Source: Pseudomonadota bacterium
Lineage (GTDB): Bacteria > Pseudomonadota > Alphaproteobacteria > Micavibrionales > Micavibrionaceae
Length of the DNA stretch: 64,000 nucleotides
NCBI GenBank assembly: GCA_029558635.1
Contig: JAKQEE010000052.1
Coordinates: 330,860-394,859 of the forward strand
Direction of reading: 5' to 3'
The notes below the pieces were generated by a model. It saw nothing but the letters and a program-made list of their open reading frames with translations. It did not search any database and was not told the origin of the DNA. Made by a program: the position numbers and the translations under genes. Shown piece by piece: positions 17,408 to 27,105 of the stretch. Each line of letters begins with the position of its first letter. The first letter of the stretch is position 1.

Positions 17408-17794
17408 TTACACCTTATCCTGACCATTTCCTTCGAGGGAACAGGTGGGCAAGGGCCAAGAATAGGGAGGTGTGGGGGCGGTATAGCATGATTTTCGGCA
17501 AAGGTCAGGGGGGTTTTTGATCTGCACGCTTAATAGTTCGTTTGAGGGGTTTTGATTTTTTTCGTGTTTCAAATCCTTAAGAAGGGATTCGACCTGACGG
17601 ACATAGAGGGATTGGTGGTACAGCCAAGTTTTCAGGCGCTTTCCAGCCACCGAATAGACCCCGTGTTTATAGGCGTTTTGTGAAGAAATGGCTTTGCCTT
17701 CGGAAGTTTTGGGGCCAGTGGAATTTTTCCACGGCGACCAGCGTTTGATCGCGTCACGCTGTTTTTGTTTTTGATCTTCGGTCCATAGTCTCAT
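17408..17794 (-). CDS. Unknown protein with TGPKT-SEGKA...NAYKHG motif
   Basis: 128 residues. The segment STGPKTSEGKAISSQNAYKHG, after a tryptophan/lysine-rich N-terminus, is a short motif I recognise in many uncharacterised bacterial proteins, often scattered in multiple copies in genomes and near mobile DNA; its role is not known. The last third (cysteine- and proline-rich CYTAPTPPYSWPLPT) looks unlike a folded domain and may reflect a shortened or altered 3' end. It lies 13 bases upstream of purK and 70 downstream of purE, breaking a standard purEK pair. The DNA just before its start (17790-17830) is AT-rich. Confidence 0.6.
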   Translation of the reverse strand: MRLWTEDQKQKQRDAIKRWSPWKNSTGPKTSEGKAISSQNAYKHGVYSVAGKRLKTWLYHQSLYVRQVESLLKDLKHEKNQNPSNELLSVQIKNPPDLCRKSCYTAPTPPYSWPLPTCSLEGNGQDKV

Positions 17795-17864
17795 AGGGAC
17801 ATTATAGGAATATATTCATAATTAGTCAAGGGAAGCTTGGATTGCAGGTCCCTTGTTGAGTGGG

Positions 17865-18359
17865 TCAGGTCGGGATTTCGGCGACGGCGGCGGTTTGATC
17901 GGCGCGGAATTTATCGAGGCGCGCGGCCAAGTCTTCATCGGAAATGGCGAGGATGGCTGCCGCCAACAAGGCCGCATTGATCGCGCCGGCTTTGCCGATG
18001 GCCAGAGTTCCGACGGGAATGCCGCCGGGCATTTGAGCAATGGATAACAGGCTGTCCATTCCTTTAAGCGCATGGCTTTCCACGGGAACGCCCAAGACAG
18101 GCAGGGGAGTCATTGAGGCCGCCATGCCCGGGAGGTGGGCTGCGCCGCCTGCGCCTGCAATAATGACTTTCAGGCCGCGCTCTTTGGCGGTTTTTGCGTA
18201 GGTGAAGAGGCGGTCCGGTGTGCGGTGGGCCGAGACGATGCGGGTTTCGTGCTCAATGCCGAGTTTATGAAGGATGTCGTGGGCGTGTTGCATCGTTTCC
18301 CAGTCCGACTGGGACCCCATGATAATGCCGACTTGCGGGTTTTGGTCGCTTTCGCTCAT
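17865..18359 (-). CDS. purE: N5-carboxyaminoimidazole ribonucleotide mutase PurE
   Basis: Moves the carboxyl group of N5-CAIR to give CAIR. 164 residues, typical class I. Motifs: [15 protein letters not shown], the active-site SAHRTPDR with its histidine, and [35 protein letters not shown]. Only 9 bases separate it from the DUF465 gene before it, so the transcript is DUF465-purE-(17408 gene)-purK. Confidence 0.97.
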   Translation of the reverse strand: MSESDQNPQVGIIMGSQSDWETMQHAHDILHKLGIEHETRIVSAHRTPDRLFTYAKTAKERGLKVIIAGAGGAAHLPGMAASMTPLPVLGVPVESHALKGMDSLLSIAQMPGGIPVGTLAIGKAGAINAALLAAAILAISDEDLAARLDKFRADQTAAVAEIPT

Positions 18360-18368
18360 ATCTTTCCC

Positions 18369-18569
18369 TTAGGCCAGAATATCCGGTATCAACATGCTCT
18401 CGATCCGCGAGATCATGTCTTTCAGGCGCAGTTTCTCTTTTTTCAGCTTGGTAATTGTCAGAAAATCGACGGGCTGGGCTTGCCCCATCATGTGAATCTG
18501 TTCGTCTAATGCTTTGTGTTGGAGGGCAAGCTCTTCGAGCTGCTCCCGCAGGGAATCTTCGTCAACCAT
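18369..18569 (-). CDS. DUF465 (YdcH-like) small protein
   Basis: 66 residues, almost entirely coiled-coil helix: LEELALQHKALDEQIHMM, then ITKLKKEKLRLKDMISRIESM. The closing KLKKEKLRLKD signature is that of DUF465/YdcH. Function is unknown. It leads the purE operon, a placement common in alphaproteobacteria. ATG 18569 is the only sensible start. Confidence 0.85.
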   Translation of the reverse strand: MVDEDSLREQLEELALQHKALDEQIHMMGQAQPVDFLTITKLKKEKLRLKDMISRIESMLIPDILA

Positions 18570-18784
18570 TTACTATAATTCTTAAAGTCCGAGTTTATTG
18601 TCTCCGTTTCATATCAGATTTTAAATCGTTTGATAAGCCTCAATTATTTGTAGTTATTTTGCTTTCGGGGCATTTACGTTTCAATTTTAACAAAGTATGG
18701 TGTTTTCCGGATGTACCGCCCCTACGGGGGCTTTGGTCGCGTCTTTCGTCTGTTTTTATCTTGGAAAGAGTTGGTTGAGGCAAC

Positions 18785-19870
18785 ATGGCAAAGAAAAGAA
18801 TCGGTATTCTGACTAGTGGGGGTGATTGTGCGGGCTTGAATGCCGCAATACGGGCGGCAGTTTACCGCGCCGATTTGCTGGGATGGGAAGTGTACGGAAT
18901 TATCGACGGGACGGCAGGCCTGCTGTGCGATCCCCTCGAATATAAAGTTCTGACACCTTCTATGCTTGACACCAATGTTATGCGTATGGGAGGTACCATC
19001 CTCGGGACCACTAACAAGGGCAACCCGTTTGCCTATCCGATGCCGGACGGCACCATCAAGGATCGTACGCAGGAAATCATCGACGGGTTTAAAACCCTTG
19101 GCATCGAGGCCGTGATCGGTATTGGCGGCGATGGCAGCTTTGCTATTCTGCGCAAACTCGCGATGCAGGGCGGTATCCGCATGGTCGGTATCCCTAAAAC
19201 AATTGATAACGACATCGGCGAAACCGAAAGCTCGATCGGGTTTGATACGGCTGTGGCTGTTGCGACCGAGGCTCTCGACCGCTTGCAGCCGACCGCTGCG
19301 TCGCATGACCGTGTGATGGTTCTCGAAGTGATGGGCCGTGATGCTGGGCATATTGCGCTGACCGCAGGTATTGCCGGTGGTGCGGATGTGATCCTGATCC
19401 CGGAAATCCCATACAATATGGCCAGCATTTCCAAGAAAATCGCACAGGTCAAAGAGGGCGGGCGGAATTTTGCGCTGGTGGTTGTTTCCGAAGCTGTCAA
19501 AACGCTCGACGGCGAGCCTGCACAGATGAGATTCAGCGACGGACAATTGCGTTACGGCGGCATCGGCCATTACGTTGGCGACCAGATTTTCCGCGCCACA
19601 GGGTCCGAGACCCGCGTGACGGTTCTGGGGCACGTTCAACGCGGTTCGCCGCCTACCTATAATGACCGTTTGATTGCTTCGGCGTTCGGTGTTCGCGCTG
19701 TTGATCTGATTGCCGAGAACAAGTTTGATCGTATGGTGGCTTGGAAAAACCGCGAAGTGGTCGATGTGCCAATTGAAGCCGCGATTGCCGCTTATCAGGC
19801 TGTGGATGTCAACAGCTCGCTGGTTCACACGGCGCGCGCTTTGGGCATTTCTCTGGGAGATGAAGCTTAA
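18785..19870 (+). CDS. pfkA: 6-phosphofructokinase (group III-like)
   Basis: Phosphorylates fructose 6-phosphate at C1. 361 residues. ILTSGGDCAGLNAAIR, GIGGDGSFAIL, GIPKTIDNDI, MGRDAGHIAL and HVQRGSPPTYNDR are all in place. The phosphoryl-donor signature is mixed: glycine in GGDGS (as in ATP-users, where PPi-users have Asp) but lysine in PKTIDND (as in PPi-users). In known group III enzymes such Gly/Lys combinations occur with ATP as donor, so ATP use is favoured but not proven. The stop overlaps the start of the next gene by one base (TAATG), so translation is likely coupled. Confidence 0.93.
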   Translation: MAKKRIGILTSGGDCAGLNAAIRAAVYRADLLGWEVYGIIDGTAGLLCDPLEYKVLTPSMLDTNVMRMGGTILGTTNKGNPFAYPMPDGTIKDRTQEIIDGFKTLGIEAVIGIGGDGSFAILRKLAMQGGIRMVGIPKTIDNDIGETESSIGFDTAVAVATEALDRLQPTAASHDRVMVLEVMGRDAGHIALTAGIAGGADVILIPEIPYNMASISKKIAQVKEGGRNFALVVVSEAVKTLDGEPAQMRFSDGQLRYGGIGHYVGDQIFRATGSETRVTVLGHVQRGSPPTYNDRLIASAFGVRAVDLIAENKFDRMVAWKNREVVDVPIEAAIAAYQAVDVNSSLVHTARALGISLGDEA

Positions 19871-20430
19871 TGCTCTATGTCCAACAGGTGCTCTCGGCGG
19901 ATGAAAAGCTTATCTATGTGGCCAGATTTCACTGGTTCTATGATGTGCAGGCGATCATGGCGATTGTGTGGGGCGTTTTCTTCTCCCTTTCGCTTTTGAT
20001 CTCCGTTGAAGTCCTGATCGAGAGCCTGCCTGTCAAATGGGGGGATTTCCTTCTTTCCGATCCGTTAACGCCGGATGATGGCTGGTTGGCTATCGTGCGC
20101 AAAATGCATCCGGTTATCAAATTGGCGGCATTACTGATCTTTCTGCTGGGCGTTTTGCGTTTTGCGCAAATGATGGTCATCAAGGTCACAACAGAAATTT
20201 GTGTGACCTCCAACCGCATCATCTACAAGCGCGGTCTGATCGCGCGCAATGTCGGGGAGATGAGCATCGACCGGATTGAAAGTGTTTCCGTTCACCAGTC
20301 ATTCTGGGGACGGATTTTCGATTTCGGCCGTTTGATTATTCACGGTATGGGCGTTGGCGAGATGATTATGCCCAATCTGGCGGAACCTATCCGGTTCCGT
20401 AAAGCGATTGAGCACGCCAGAAACGGCTAA
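19870..20430 (+). CDS. Membrane protein with bacterial PH domain (YdbS-like)
   Basis: 186 residues. Two transmembrane segments (about 28-48 and 85-105) are followed by a bPH2-type domain: EICVTSNRIIYKRGLIARNVGEMSIDRIESVSVHQ, then a small strand-rich C-terminus. In the family this domain follows a membrane hairpin and its ligand is not established. Starts inside the pfkA stop codon and is followed 32 bases later by a second PH-domain gene, with which it is likely paired. Confidence 0.85.
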   Translation: MLYVQQVLSADEKLIYVARFHWFYDVQAIMAIVWGVFFSLSLLISVEVLIESLPVKWGDFLLSDPLTPDDGWLAIVRKMHPVIKLAALLIFLLGVLRFAQMMVIKVTTEICVTSNRIIYKRGLIARNVGEMSIDRIESVSVHQSFWGRIFDFGRLIIHGMGVGEMIMPNLAEPIRFRKAIEHARNG

Positions 20431-20462
20431 ATATTTCTTTCATAGCTAGGGAGGAAGAAAAA

Positions 20463-20960
20463 ATGGATCCCAAAAAGGTCGTTGCAGCGAGAAGTTCTTC
20501 GGATTTGCCGACTTCTCTCAGAGAAGGTGAAACCGTTCTTGCCAGAGGTGTGATTTCGAGCGCCATTTTTTGGAAGGCTGGAGCTGTCTTGTTGTTCGCG
20601 CTTCTGATCGGGTTGTTGGCTCCGCCTTTGGGGTATTTCCTGTGTCTGGTTTCGCTCCTGATGTTTATCTATACGATGATTTTGCGGTCGATCCTGATGC
20701 TGATCGTCACCAACCAGCGGATTTTCTTTCGCTCCGGTATTATTAAGGTCGATACGGTTCAGGTGCGACTGGAACGCGTTGAAAGTGTCGAAATACAGCG
20801 CACACTGGTTGGCCATATGTTGAATTACGGGACGGTTGTGTTGACCGGTGTCGGGTCACGGTTTTCGTTTATTCCGTTTCTGGCCAATGCCGCACATATC
20901 CGCAATGTGATTGACGATTTGCTTTATAAACGGGATCAGGCCAAGGAAAAATCGGAATGA
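20463..20960 (+). CDS. Membrane protein with bacterial PH domain (second copy)
   Basis: 165 residues. A two-helix hairpin (about 36-80) is followed by [52 protein letters not shown], the same domain as in the preceding gene. The pattern [11 protein letters not shown]...RLERVESV matches TSNRIIYKRGL...SIDRIESV, so the two are paralogs. AGGGAGGAAG ribosome site. The final ATGA overlaps the ilvD start. Confidence 0.87.
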   Translation: MDPKKVVAARSSSDLPTSLREGETVLARGVISSAIFWKAGAVLLFALLIGLLAPPLGYFLCLVSLLMFIYTMILRSILMLIVTNQRIFFRSGIIKVDTVQVRLERVESVEIQRTLVGHMLNYGTVVLTGVGSRFSFIPFLANAAHIRNVIDDLLYKRDQAKEKSE

Positions 20961-22672
20961 AGTGGGATAAATCGAAACTGGTCAGCCGGTATGTGACCGA
21001 AGGGGCCAAAAGCGCGCCGCACCGTTCCTATTATTATGCGATGGGCATGACGGAAGAAGAAATCCATCAGCCTTTGGTCGGGGTGGCGACGTGTTGGAAT
21101 GAGGCGGCCCCTTGTAACATCGCCTTGCAGCGGCAGGCGCAGTCGGTCAAGCGTGGTGTATCCGAGAACGGCGCGACACCGCGTGAGTTTACCACCATTA
21201 CCGTGACGGACGGAATCGCGATGGGGCATGAGGGGATGCGGTCATCTTTGCCGTCGCGTGATGTGATTGCGGATTCGGTTGAACTGACTATGCGCGGGCA
21301 TTGTTACGATGCGCTCGTGGGGCTTGCCGGATGCGATAAGTCACTGCCCGGGATGATGATGGTGATGGTGCGGCTTAATGTGCCGTCGGTCTTTATGTAT
21401 GGCGGGTCGATTCTGCCGGGGAAATTTCGCGGCAAGGATGTGACTGTCATTGATGTGTTCGAGGGAGTCGGCAAACATGCGACGGGTGAATTTTCGGACG
21501 CCGACCTCAAGGAAATGGAATGTTGCGCGTGTCCCGGATCGGGCGCGTGCGGGGGCCAGTTTACCGCCAATACGATGGCGTGCGTGTCGGAAGCGATTGG
21601 TCTCGCCTTGCCCGGATCTGCGGGGGCGCCTGCGCCTTATGAAAGCCGTGATGAGTATGCTGCTGCCTCGGGGCAAGCGGTTGTCGAACTTATCAAGAAA
21701 AATATTCGTCCGCGCGATATCGTGACGCGCAAATCTCTGGAAAATGCGGCGATGATTGTGGCGGCTACGGGTGGTTCGACCAATGCCGCGCTTCACTTGC
21801 CTGCGATTGCGCATGAGGCTGGAATCAAATTCGATCTTCATGATGTGTGCGAAGTGATGCGCCGGACGCCGTATCTCGCGAGCCTCAAACCCGGTGGAAA
21901 ATATGTCGCCAAGGATTTGTTCGATGTCGGCGGCGTTTCCGTCGTGTTGAAAGAGCTTTTGAAAGGTGGTTTCCTGCATGGCGATTGCCTGACCGTGACG
22001 GGCAAAACCATTGCCGAAAATCTGGAAGGGGTTGAGTTCCCCACCGATCAGGATGTGATTGCGCCGATTGACAAGCCGCTTTCGACCACGGGCGGAGTTG
22101 TCGGGTTGCGTGGCAATCTGGCTCCGGACGGGGCGATTGTCAAAATTGCAGGGATGGAGAATTTGGTCTTTGAAGGTCCGGCACGGTGTTTCGATTCCGA
22201 GCAGGCTTGTTTCGATGCCGTGCAGAACCGCCAATATAAAGAAGGCGATGTTTTGATTATCCGGTATGAAGGTCCCAAGGGCGGGCCGGGGATGCGCGAG
22301 ATGCTCTCGACCACCGGAGCCTTATACGGGCAGGGGATGGGCGGCAAAGTGGCCCTCATTACCGATGGGCGTTTTTCAGGCGGGACGCGCGGGTTTTGTA
22401 TCGGTCATGTAGGGCCGGAGGCTGCGATTGGCGGGCCGATTGGTTTGCTGAAAGATGGAGACGTGATCCGCATTGATGCCGCAAAGGGAACGCTTGATGT
22501 GGTGTTGTCCGACGCGGAATTGGAAGCGCGACGCAAAGAATGGAAACCGCGCAAAAACCGGTATCAATCGGGTGCGCTGTGGAAATATGCGCAGCTGGTC
22601 GGTCCTGCCGTGGACGGGGCTGTGACCCATCCGGGGGCCGAGGCAGAGGAACATGTCTATGCCGATTTGTAA
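20957..22672 (+). CDS. ilvD: Dihydroxy-acid dehydratase
   Basis: Penultimate step of valine, leucine and isoleucine synthesis; iron-sulfur enzyme. 571 residues. Cluster cysteines are seen in [20 protein letters not shown] and [11 protein letters not shown], the three-cysteine pattern of the [2Fe-2S] type. Other marks: [29 protein letters not shown] and [11 protein letters not shown]. The start overlaps the PH-domain gene by four bases. The end overlaps the L,D-transpeptidase gene by 20 bases, making a five-gene transcript from pfkA onward likely, though the functions are mixed. Confidence 0.97.
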   Translation: MKWDKSKLVSRYVTEGAKSAPHRSYYYAMGMTEEEIHQPLVGVATCWNEAAPCNIALQRQAQSVKRGVSENGATPREFTTITVTDGIAMGHEGMRSSLPSRDVIADSVELTMRGHCYDALVGLAGCDKSLPGMMMVMVRLNVPSVFMYGGSILPGKFRGKDVTVIDVFEGVGKHATGEFSDADLKEMECCACPGSGACGGQFTANTMACVSEAIGLALPGSAGAPAPYESRDEYAAASGQAVVELIKKNIRPRDIVTRKSLENAAMIVAATGGSTNAALHLPAIAHEAGIKFDLHDVCEVMRRTPYLASLKPGGKYVAKDLFDVGGVSVVLKELLKGGFLHGDCLTVTGKTIAENLEGVEFPTDQDVIAPIDKPLSTTGGVVGLRGNLAPDGAIVKIAGMENLVFEGPARCFDSEQACFDAVQNRQYKEGDVLIIRYEGPKGGPGMREMLSTTGALYGQGMGGKVALITDGRFSGGTRGFCIGHVGPEAAIGGPIGLLKDGDVIRIDAAKGTLDVVLSDAELEARRKEWKPRKNRYQSGALWKYAQLVGPAVDGAVTHPGAEAEEHVYADL

Positions 22673-24335
22673 TTCGTCGTTGCGAGTCGTCGTCTTTTAT
22701 CTTTTGTTGTTTTTTCCTGTGTTGGTGTTTGCCAATGACGAGGTTCTGGAGCCCGGAACCGATCAGGTTCTGGCGTATGAGAATCCGTCTTTGTTTTCCC
22801 TGATCGACGCTGGCCGCATCGATGGTGTGCGGTTGGGATATAAGGACGATTTCAGTACTTTCTATCAAGGGCGTCACGGTGCATTTTTATGGGTACGGGA
22901 CGGACGGTTTACAAGCGATGCACGCGACGTGTTCGGCCTTATTCAGGATTCCTGGCAACATGGTCTTAACCCCGATAATTATCACCGTATGGAATTGGCT
23001 TCGCTGATGGGCGAGAGGTTTGCCGATGGTCTGGCGTCGGCCAAAGCTGAATTGTTGATGGGCGATGCCGCCGTGCGGTATGGGCGCGATATTTCAGGGA
23101 TGCGTTTGTCTGCCAAAACTCTGGAAGCCGATCCGTCGTCGTGGTCGCGCGGGGTGATGGTGTCTTCGTTGCTGGATATTATGGCGCAGTCGCGCGATCC
23201 TGAGAGAGTTCTGGAGATGCTGGCTCCACAAGACCGTGTCTATAAGGCTTTGCAGCAAGAGTTGAAGCGTGTGCTCAAGGAGTATGACGAGCATGCGAAA
23301 TCCGGTGTGACCAAATTTTCTCTGGTCGGGTTGTTGCGTCCGGGGGAGCGGAATCCTGCTGTTGTCAGTTTGCGCGACAAGATGGGCCAGAAATCTCCGC
23401 GTCAGGATGCCGATTTGTATGACGGTGATTTGCAAAAATCTGTGATGGCGTTTCAGAAGGCGCGGGGGTTGATGCCTGATGGTGTCATCGGTCCGCGCAC
23501 GGTGATCGCCATCAACGAAGGGCCGCGCGAGAGATTAATCAAAGTATTGGCCAATCTGGAGCGCAGGCGTTGGGTCAAGCGGCCGATGCCGTCACGCTAT
23601 GTCGAGGTCAATATTCCGGCAATGTGGTTGAAGGCCGTTGAAGGAAATGATGTGGCGTTCGACATGCCGATTGTGGTCGGGCGCAAGAAACGCCCCACCA
23701 TGAGTTTTGTCGATGACATCGTCGGGATCCGATTCAATCCGTCGTGGTATGTGCCGGACACGATCAAGAAGGAAGATTATTTGCCAGAGTTGCAGAAAGA
23801 CCCGCAGGCATTGGCCGAAAAGGGGATCGCCTTTCGTGTGCGTGCGGAAGACGGGTCGGGGTTGCAGACCGTTGCGCCAGAAGATATCGACTGGGCCAAT
23901 ATGACTGCGGCCGATCTGAAGTCAGTGCAGATGGTTCAAGGGCCGGGGGCGGCCAATGCGCTCGGACAAATTCGCGTGTTGATGCCCAACCGTTACGATA
24001 TTTATTTGCATGACACCAATATGCCGTCGCTGTTTAAAAAAGACGACCGTGCGCAGAGTTCGGGGTGCATGCGGATGTCCGAGCCACAGCGTATGGCCAA
24101 TTTTATTCTGGGGCATAATCAGGGATGGTCGAATGACCGATTGGAGTATTATTTGCAGAAAGCAAAGACTCTGGAAATTAAAGCCGAGCTGCCCACGCCT
24201 GTCTACATCTTCTATTACACCATTTGGGAAGGAACCGATGGCAAGTTGATTTTTGGCAATGATATCTATGGGTTAGACAAAGACCTTGTCAATGTTCTCA
24301 AAAGTAACGGCAAAGTCAATTTTCCGATGATTTGA
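22653..24335 (+). CDS. L,D-transpeptidase, YcbB/LdtD type
   Basis: 560 residues. Forms or cleaves 3-3 crosslinks in peptidoglycan. N-terminal signal segment ([16 protein letters not shown]), a scaffold domain, a peptidoglycan-binding repeat ([21 protein letters not shown], about residue 265) and a YkuD catalytic domain with HDTNMPSLF and the nucleophile in SSGCMRM (about residues 452-473). This is the layout of the large periplasmic LdtD-type enzymes. Start ATG 22653 has GAGGAAC upstream and overlaps the ilvD end. DUF882, another cell-wall protein, follows. Confidence 0.93.
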   Translation: MSMPICNSSLRVVVFYLLLFFPVLVFANDEVLEPGTDQVLAYENPSLFSLIDAGRIDGVRLGYKDDFSTFYQGRHGAFLWVRDGRFTSDARDVFGLIQDSWQHGLNPDNYHRMELASLMGERFADGLASAKAELLMGDAAVRYGRDISGMRLSAKTLEADPSSWSRGVMVSSLLDIMAQSRDPERVLEMLAPQDRVYKALQQELKRVLKEYDEHAKSGVTKFSLVGLLRPGERNPAVVSLRDKMGQKSPRQDADLYDGDLQKSVMAFQKARGLMPDGVIGPRTVIAINEGPRERLIKVLANLERRRWVKRPMPSRYVEVNIPAMWLKAVEGNDVAFDMPIVVGRKKRPTMSFVDDIVGIRFNPSWYVPDTIKKEDYLPELQKDPQALAEKGIAFRVRAEDGSGLQTVAPEDIDWANMTAADLKSVQMVQGPGAANALGQIRVLMPNRYDIYLHDTNMPSLFKKDDRAQSSGCMRMSEPQRMANFILGHNQGWSNDRLEYYLQKAKTLEIKAELPTPVYIFYYTIWEGTDGKLIFGNDIYGLDKDLVNVLKSNGKVNFPMI

Positions 24336-24545
24336 TCTTTATTTGATTATATAAAAGTAAAAGTGAAAAACCTTGAAATTAGCGGTGGGGTTTCTTATAT
24401 TTAAAGAGTCGGGGATAATTCTATTCCCCATTGAAGATGTACTTCATAAGTCTTCTGTCAGTTGTTAAACAGAACTTTATTTACTTTTATTGTTCCGTGT
24501 TGTACTGAACTTGCTTTAATTTGAACCAATCCGAACAGGTGATGA

Positions 24546-25121
24546 ATGTCCTTTCTCGATTCTGGTACTGAAACTTTGCTGAGCCGCCGCAGCTTTCTCA
24601 AGGGCGGGATGACCCTTTCTCTCTCCGCTCTGATTTCCGCCACAGCCGTCAAGCCTGTTCTGGCGATGCCGTCTGACGGGGCTTACAGTGTGACTTTTAA
24701 AAATGCGCATACGGGGGAAGTGTTTTCCGGTGTGTACCGCGTCGGCGACCGTTACTTGCCTGAGGCTTTCGAGCGGATCAACTATGTGATGCGCGATTTC
24801 CGTGCTAATGAAGTCTTCCCGATGGATCCGCGCGCGATTGATATCATTGCTGCCGTTCACCGCCATACGGGGGCGTCTGCGCCATACTCCATTATTTCCG
24901 GTTACCGTTCGCCTCATACCAATGCGATGCTGCGTTCACACTCCCGTGGCGTGGCCAAGAAGTCGTTGCATATGTCGGGTCAGGCCATCGATGTGCGTTT
25001 GTCGGATATTCCGGCCAAACATATCCGTGAAATCGCGATGAAAATACGGGCCGGTGGTGTTGGGTATTATCCGCGTCAGGGATTTGTGCATCTTGACTCC
25101 GGTGCATTCCGTACCTGGTGA
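24546..25121 (+). CDS. DUF882 family murein endopeptidase-like protein, Tat-exported
   Basis: 191 residues. Twin-arginine signal: LLSRRSFLKGGMTLSLSALI, ending near AVKPVLAM. The mature part is the DUF882/peptidase M15-like domain with SGYRSPHTNAMLRSHS, SLHMSGQAIDVRL and GGVGYYPRQGFVHLDSG, giving the His/Asp/His zinc set. E. coli YcbK (MepK) is a member that cleaves 3-3 crosslinks, so a partnership with the transpeptidase just upstream is a reasonable inference. A 210-base spacer with an AT-rich stretch may hold its own promoter. Confidence 0.92.
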   Translation: MSFLDSGTETLLSRRSFLKGGMTLSLSALISATAVKPVLAMPSDGAYSVTFKNAHTGEVFSGVYRVGDRYLPEAFERINYVMRDFRANEVFPMDPRAIDIIAAVHRHTGASAPYSIISGYRSPHTNAMLRSHSRGVAKKSLHMSGQAIDVRLSDIPAKHIREIAMKIRAGGVGYYPRQGFVHLDSGAFRTW

Positions 25122-25127
25122 TGTTTT

Positions 25128-25580
25128 CTAGATTTTAGGAATGGCGGAGCGGGCGAGTTCATCGACCCGCTCGTTTTCTATGTGGCCGGCGTGTCCCTTG
25201 ACCCAGATCCATTCGATTTTGTGGCGGGCGATTTCGTGGTCCAGCGCTTCCCACAAATCCTGATTTTTGACCGGCTTGTTTTTGGCCGAGGTTTTCCAGC
25301 CGCGCGCTTTCCAGTTCGGCAGCCATTCGGTGACTCCTTGCAAGACGTATTTGCTGTCGGTATGGAGTTTGATTTTGCACGGGCGCGAGAGCGCTTTCAA
25401 TCCTTCAATGGCGGCCACTAGCTCCATGCGGTTGTTGGTGGTGTCTTTTTCGCCGCCGGAGAGTTCTTTCTCTACCCCGTTGTAGCGTAGCAGTGCGCCC
25501 CAGCCGCCTGGTCCCGGATTGCCCGAGCAGGCGCCGTCGGTAAAAAGTTCAACGATCTGTTTAGAAGAGTTTGTGGTCAC
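25128..25580 (-). CDS. rnhA: Ribonuclease HI
   Basis: Degrades the RNA strand of RNA-DNA hybrids. 150 residues if it starts at the GTG at 25580; the frame extends to 25631 but that part lies over thrB and is not conserved. Metal-binding carboxylates: [17 protein letters not shown] (Asp), [13 protein letters not shown] (Glu), [12 protein letters not shown] (Asp) and ENERVDELA (Asp). Lys-rich handle region [12 protein letters not shown] and WVKGHAGH are typical. Overlaps the end of thrB by 20 bases, so coupling is likely. Confidence 0.95.
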   Translation of the reverse strand: MTTNSSKQIVELFTDGACSGNPGPGGWGALLRYNGVEKELSGGEKDTTNNRMELVAAIEGLKALSRPCKIKLHTDSKYVLQGVTEWLPNWKARGWKTSAKNKPVKNQDLWEALDHEIARHKIEWIWVKGHAGHIENERVDELARSAIPKI

Positions 25581-26550
25581 GGTGGAATTCCAGTTTGCGG
25601 GTATATTCGGTCGGGTCGTGCGGTTTGACAAGGGCGGTCGGGTCGTGGAAAACCAGATCGTGCAGCCGCGTGGAGAGAATGCGCAGCGCCGCGCCGCGAC
25701 AGAGAATTTGATAAGAGTCTTTTTCTTCTTTGTTTAACGTGCGGATGGATTCGTAGCCGTTTAGAAGTACATCCCAGCGTTCGGGGATAAAATTACCGTC
25801 TTTGTCAAAGCACCACGCGTTCATAACAATCGCCAGATCGTAGACCAAAAAATCGGTGCAGGCAAAATAGAAATCAATCACGCCATGAATGTGGTTGTTT
25901 AGTATAAAGACATTATCGGGGAACAGGTCGGCATGGATGTTACCTGTGGGCAGATCTTGCGGCCAGTGTTGTTTCAGGAATTCGAGTTCTTTCAAAAATT
26001 CCAATCCGCGTTCTTTGGTTTTTTGGAGGCGCGCTTCCCATGCATCCGGTCCCATCGAATTGGTGCGGTGAAGAGATGTGGTTTGCCCAGCGAGGTGCAT
26101 TTTGCCAAGAAGCGTTCCGAGTTCGGCGCACAGGGCCGGAGTGATGTCGTCTTGTGCTATGCCGCGCCCTTCGATGAAGGTGAAAATGGCGCAGGGTTTG
26201 TCATTAATAGTTGAGTACAGTATGGCTGTACCGGATTTTGGATCCCGTGCGTGCAAATTCGGCTTTGCCGAATGCCCACGAGATGACGTATTCTTGAGTG
26301 GGAGCGGTGATGGGCAGTGGATTCCCGATTTTTGCAGATGGTCCATAAGGTCCAGAAAATAGGGAAGCTCGGACGGGTCGATGCGTCTTTCGAAAATGGT
26401 CAGAATGAATTTACCGGTTGCCGTCTCGATTTTGTAGTTGGTGTTGTCGATTCCCTGCACGATGCCTTCGGCGGAGACCAAAGGGCCCAAATCATAGTCT
26501 TGCAACAGGGATTCGATCTGCCCGTTCGTGAGGTGGGTGTAAACAGCCAT
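25561..26550 (-). CDS. thrB: Homoserine kinase (APH/ThrB2 type) carrying a repeat-derived insertion
   Basis: Phosphorylates homoserine on the way to threonine. 329 residues. Protein-kinase-like fold: start [44 protein letters not shown], catalytic loop [14 protein letters not shown] and [18 protein letters not shown]. Between PSPLPLK and [17 protein letters not shown] there are about 20 extra residues (88-104 and flanks, [17 protein letters not shown]). Their DNA is a 50-bp palindromic element whose ends match a repeat at 39557. The frame is kept, so the enzyme may well be active. It lies in ispH-(26557 gene)-thrB-rnhA. Confidence 0.95.
   Translation of the reverse strand: MAVYTHLTNGQIESLLQDYDLGPLVSAEGIVQGIDNTNYKIETATGKFILTIFERRIDPSELPYFLDLMDHLQKSGIHCPSPLPLKNTSSRGHSAKPNLHARDPKSGTAILYSTINDKPCAIFTFIEGRGIAQDDITPALCAELGTLLGKMHLAGQTTSLHRTNSMGPDAWEARLQKTKERGLEFLKELEFLKQHWPQDLPTGNIHADLFPDNVFILNNHIHGVIDFYFACTDFLVYDLAIVMNAWCFDKDGNFIPERWDVLLNGYESIRTLNKEEKDSYQILCRGAALRILSTRLHDLVFHDPTALVKPHDPTEYTRKLEFHRDHKLF
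26239..26288 (-). repeat. Palindromic repeat unit inside thrB
   Basis: On the minus strand the unit opens CGTCATCTCGTGGG and closes CACGCACGGGATCCA, with an inner perfect 7-bp hairpin (ATTCGGC, TTT, GCCGAAT; 26257-26273) between. The same two end sequences, one mismatch in the first, bracket the left half of the element at 39557. It encodes thrB residues 88-104 in frame. Two such matches in 64 kb point to a dispersed repeat family of the kind that inserts in coding sequence. Confidence 0.75.
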
Positions 26551-26556
26551 AACGTC

Positions 26557-27105
26557 TTATTCAATCATATCCTGCGGCATACGGGACTGCCGGATATGGT
26601 GTTTTATGATACTTATTAACAGGGAAAGGATGCCAATGCTCGTCGTTATGATCGGAAGGTACAGATCGTTAATGTAATGATAGGCCAGCCATGGAAAGCC
26701 GGTGAAAAAGTAAACGATCCGGATTCGCTGGGCTTTGCTTTGAAGTTCGCCAAAGCGGCAGATTATCACCATCGCAATCGGAATAATGTCCGACGGGCGA
26801 TGATAAATCAGAAAAATAGCGGCAATGGATAGAAAAATGGCAAAGGCCATGCGCGGCCAGACGGTTTTTTTCAGGACGGTGTTGGGGGTTAGGGATTGAA
26901 TCAAGGCTCCGGTGGCTGCGATTCCTGCGCCGCACGCTCCGGCGGTTCCTCCCATCAAAAACAGATAGAGTCCGGCCAGAGAATCTCCGCCGAATTTGAA
27001 GGCCATCATTTTGCGGCGGCCATAAAAATGGGGGCCGATAATCCCCATCGCAAACGATGCCAGCAGAATAAGTGAATATGGATGAAGAAGGGTGTCGAGC
27101 GTCAA
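26557..27105 (-). CDS. Membrane protein, possibly YgjV-like
   Basis: 182 residues with about six hydrophobic segments ([89 protein letters not shown]). The [16 protein letters not shown] and IAATGALIQ pattern resembles the YgjV inner-membrane family, whose role is unknown. Overlaps the stop of ispH by 4 bases and is 6 bases upstream of thrB, so it is co-transcribed with both. Family assignment is tentative. Confidence 0.7.
   Translation of the reverse strand: MTLDTLLHPYSLILLASFAMGIIGPHFYGRRKMMAFKFGGDSLAGLYLFLMGGTAGACGAGIAATGALIQSLTPNTVLKKTVWPRMAFAIFLSIAAIFLIYHRPSDIIPIAMVIICRFGELQSKAQRIRIVYFFTGFPWLAYHYINDLYLPIITTSIGILSLLISIIKHHIRQSRMPQDMIE

Noticed and set aside
18722-19828. 368-residue open frame opposite pfkA
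   Set aside because: Covers a clear phosphofructokinase on the plus strand.
24336-24545. GGGGA...TCCCC pair and AT-rich spacer before the DUF882 gene
   Set aside because: Only a 5-bp stem and no clear promoter pair; considered ordinary spacer.
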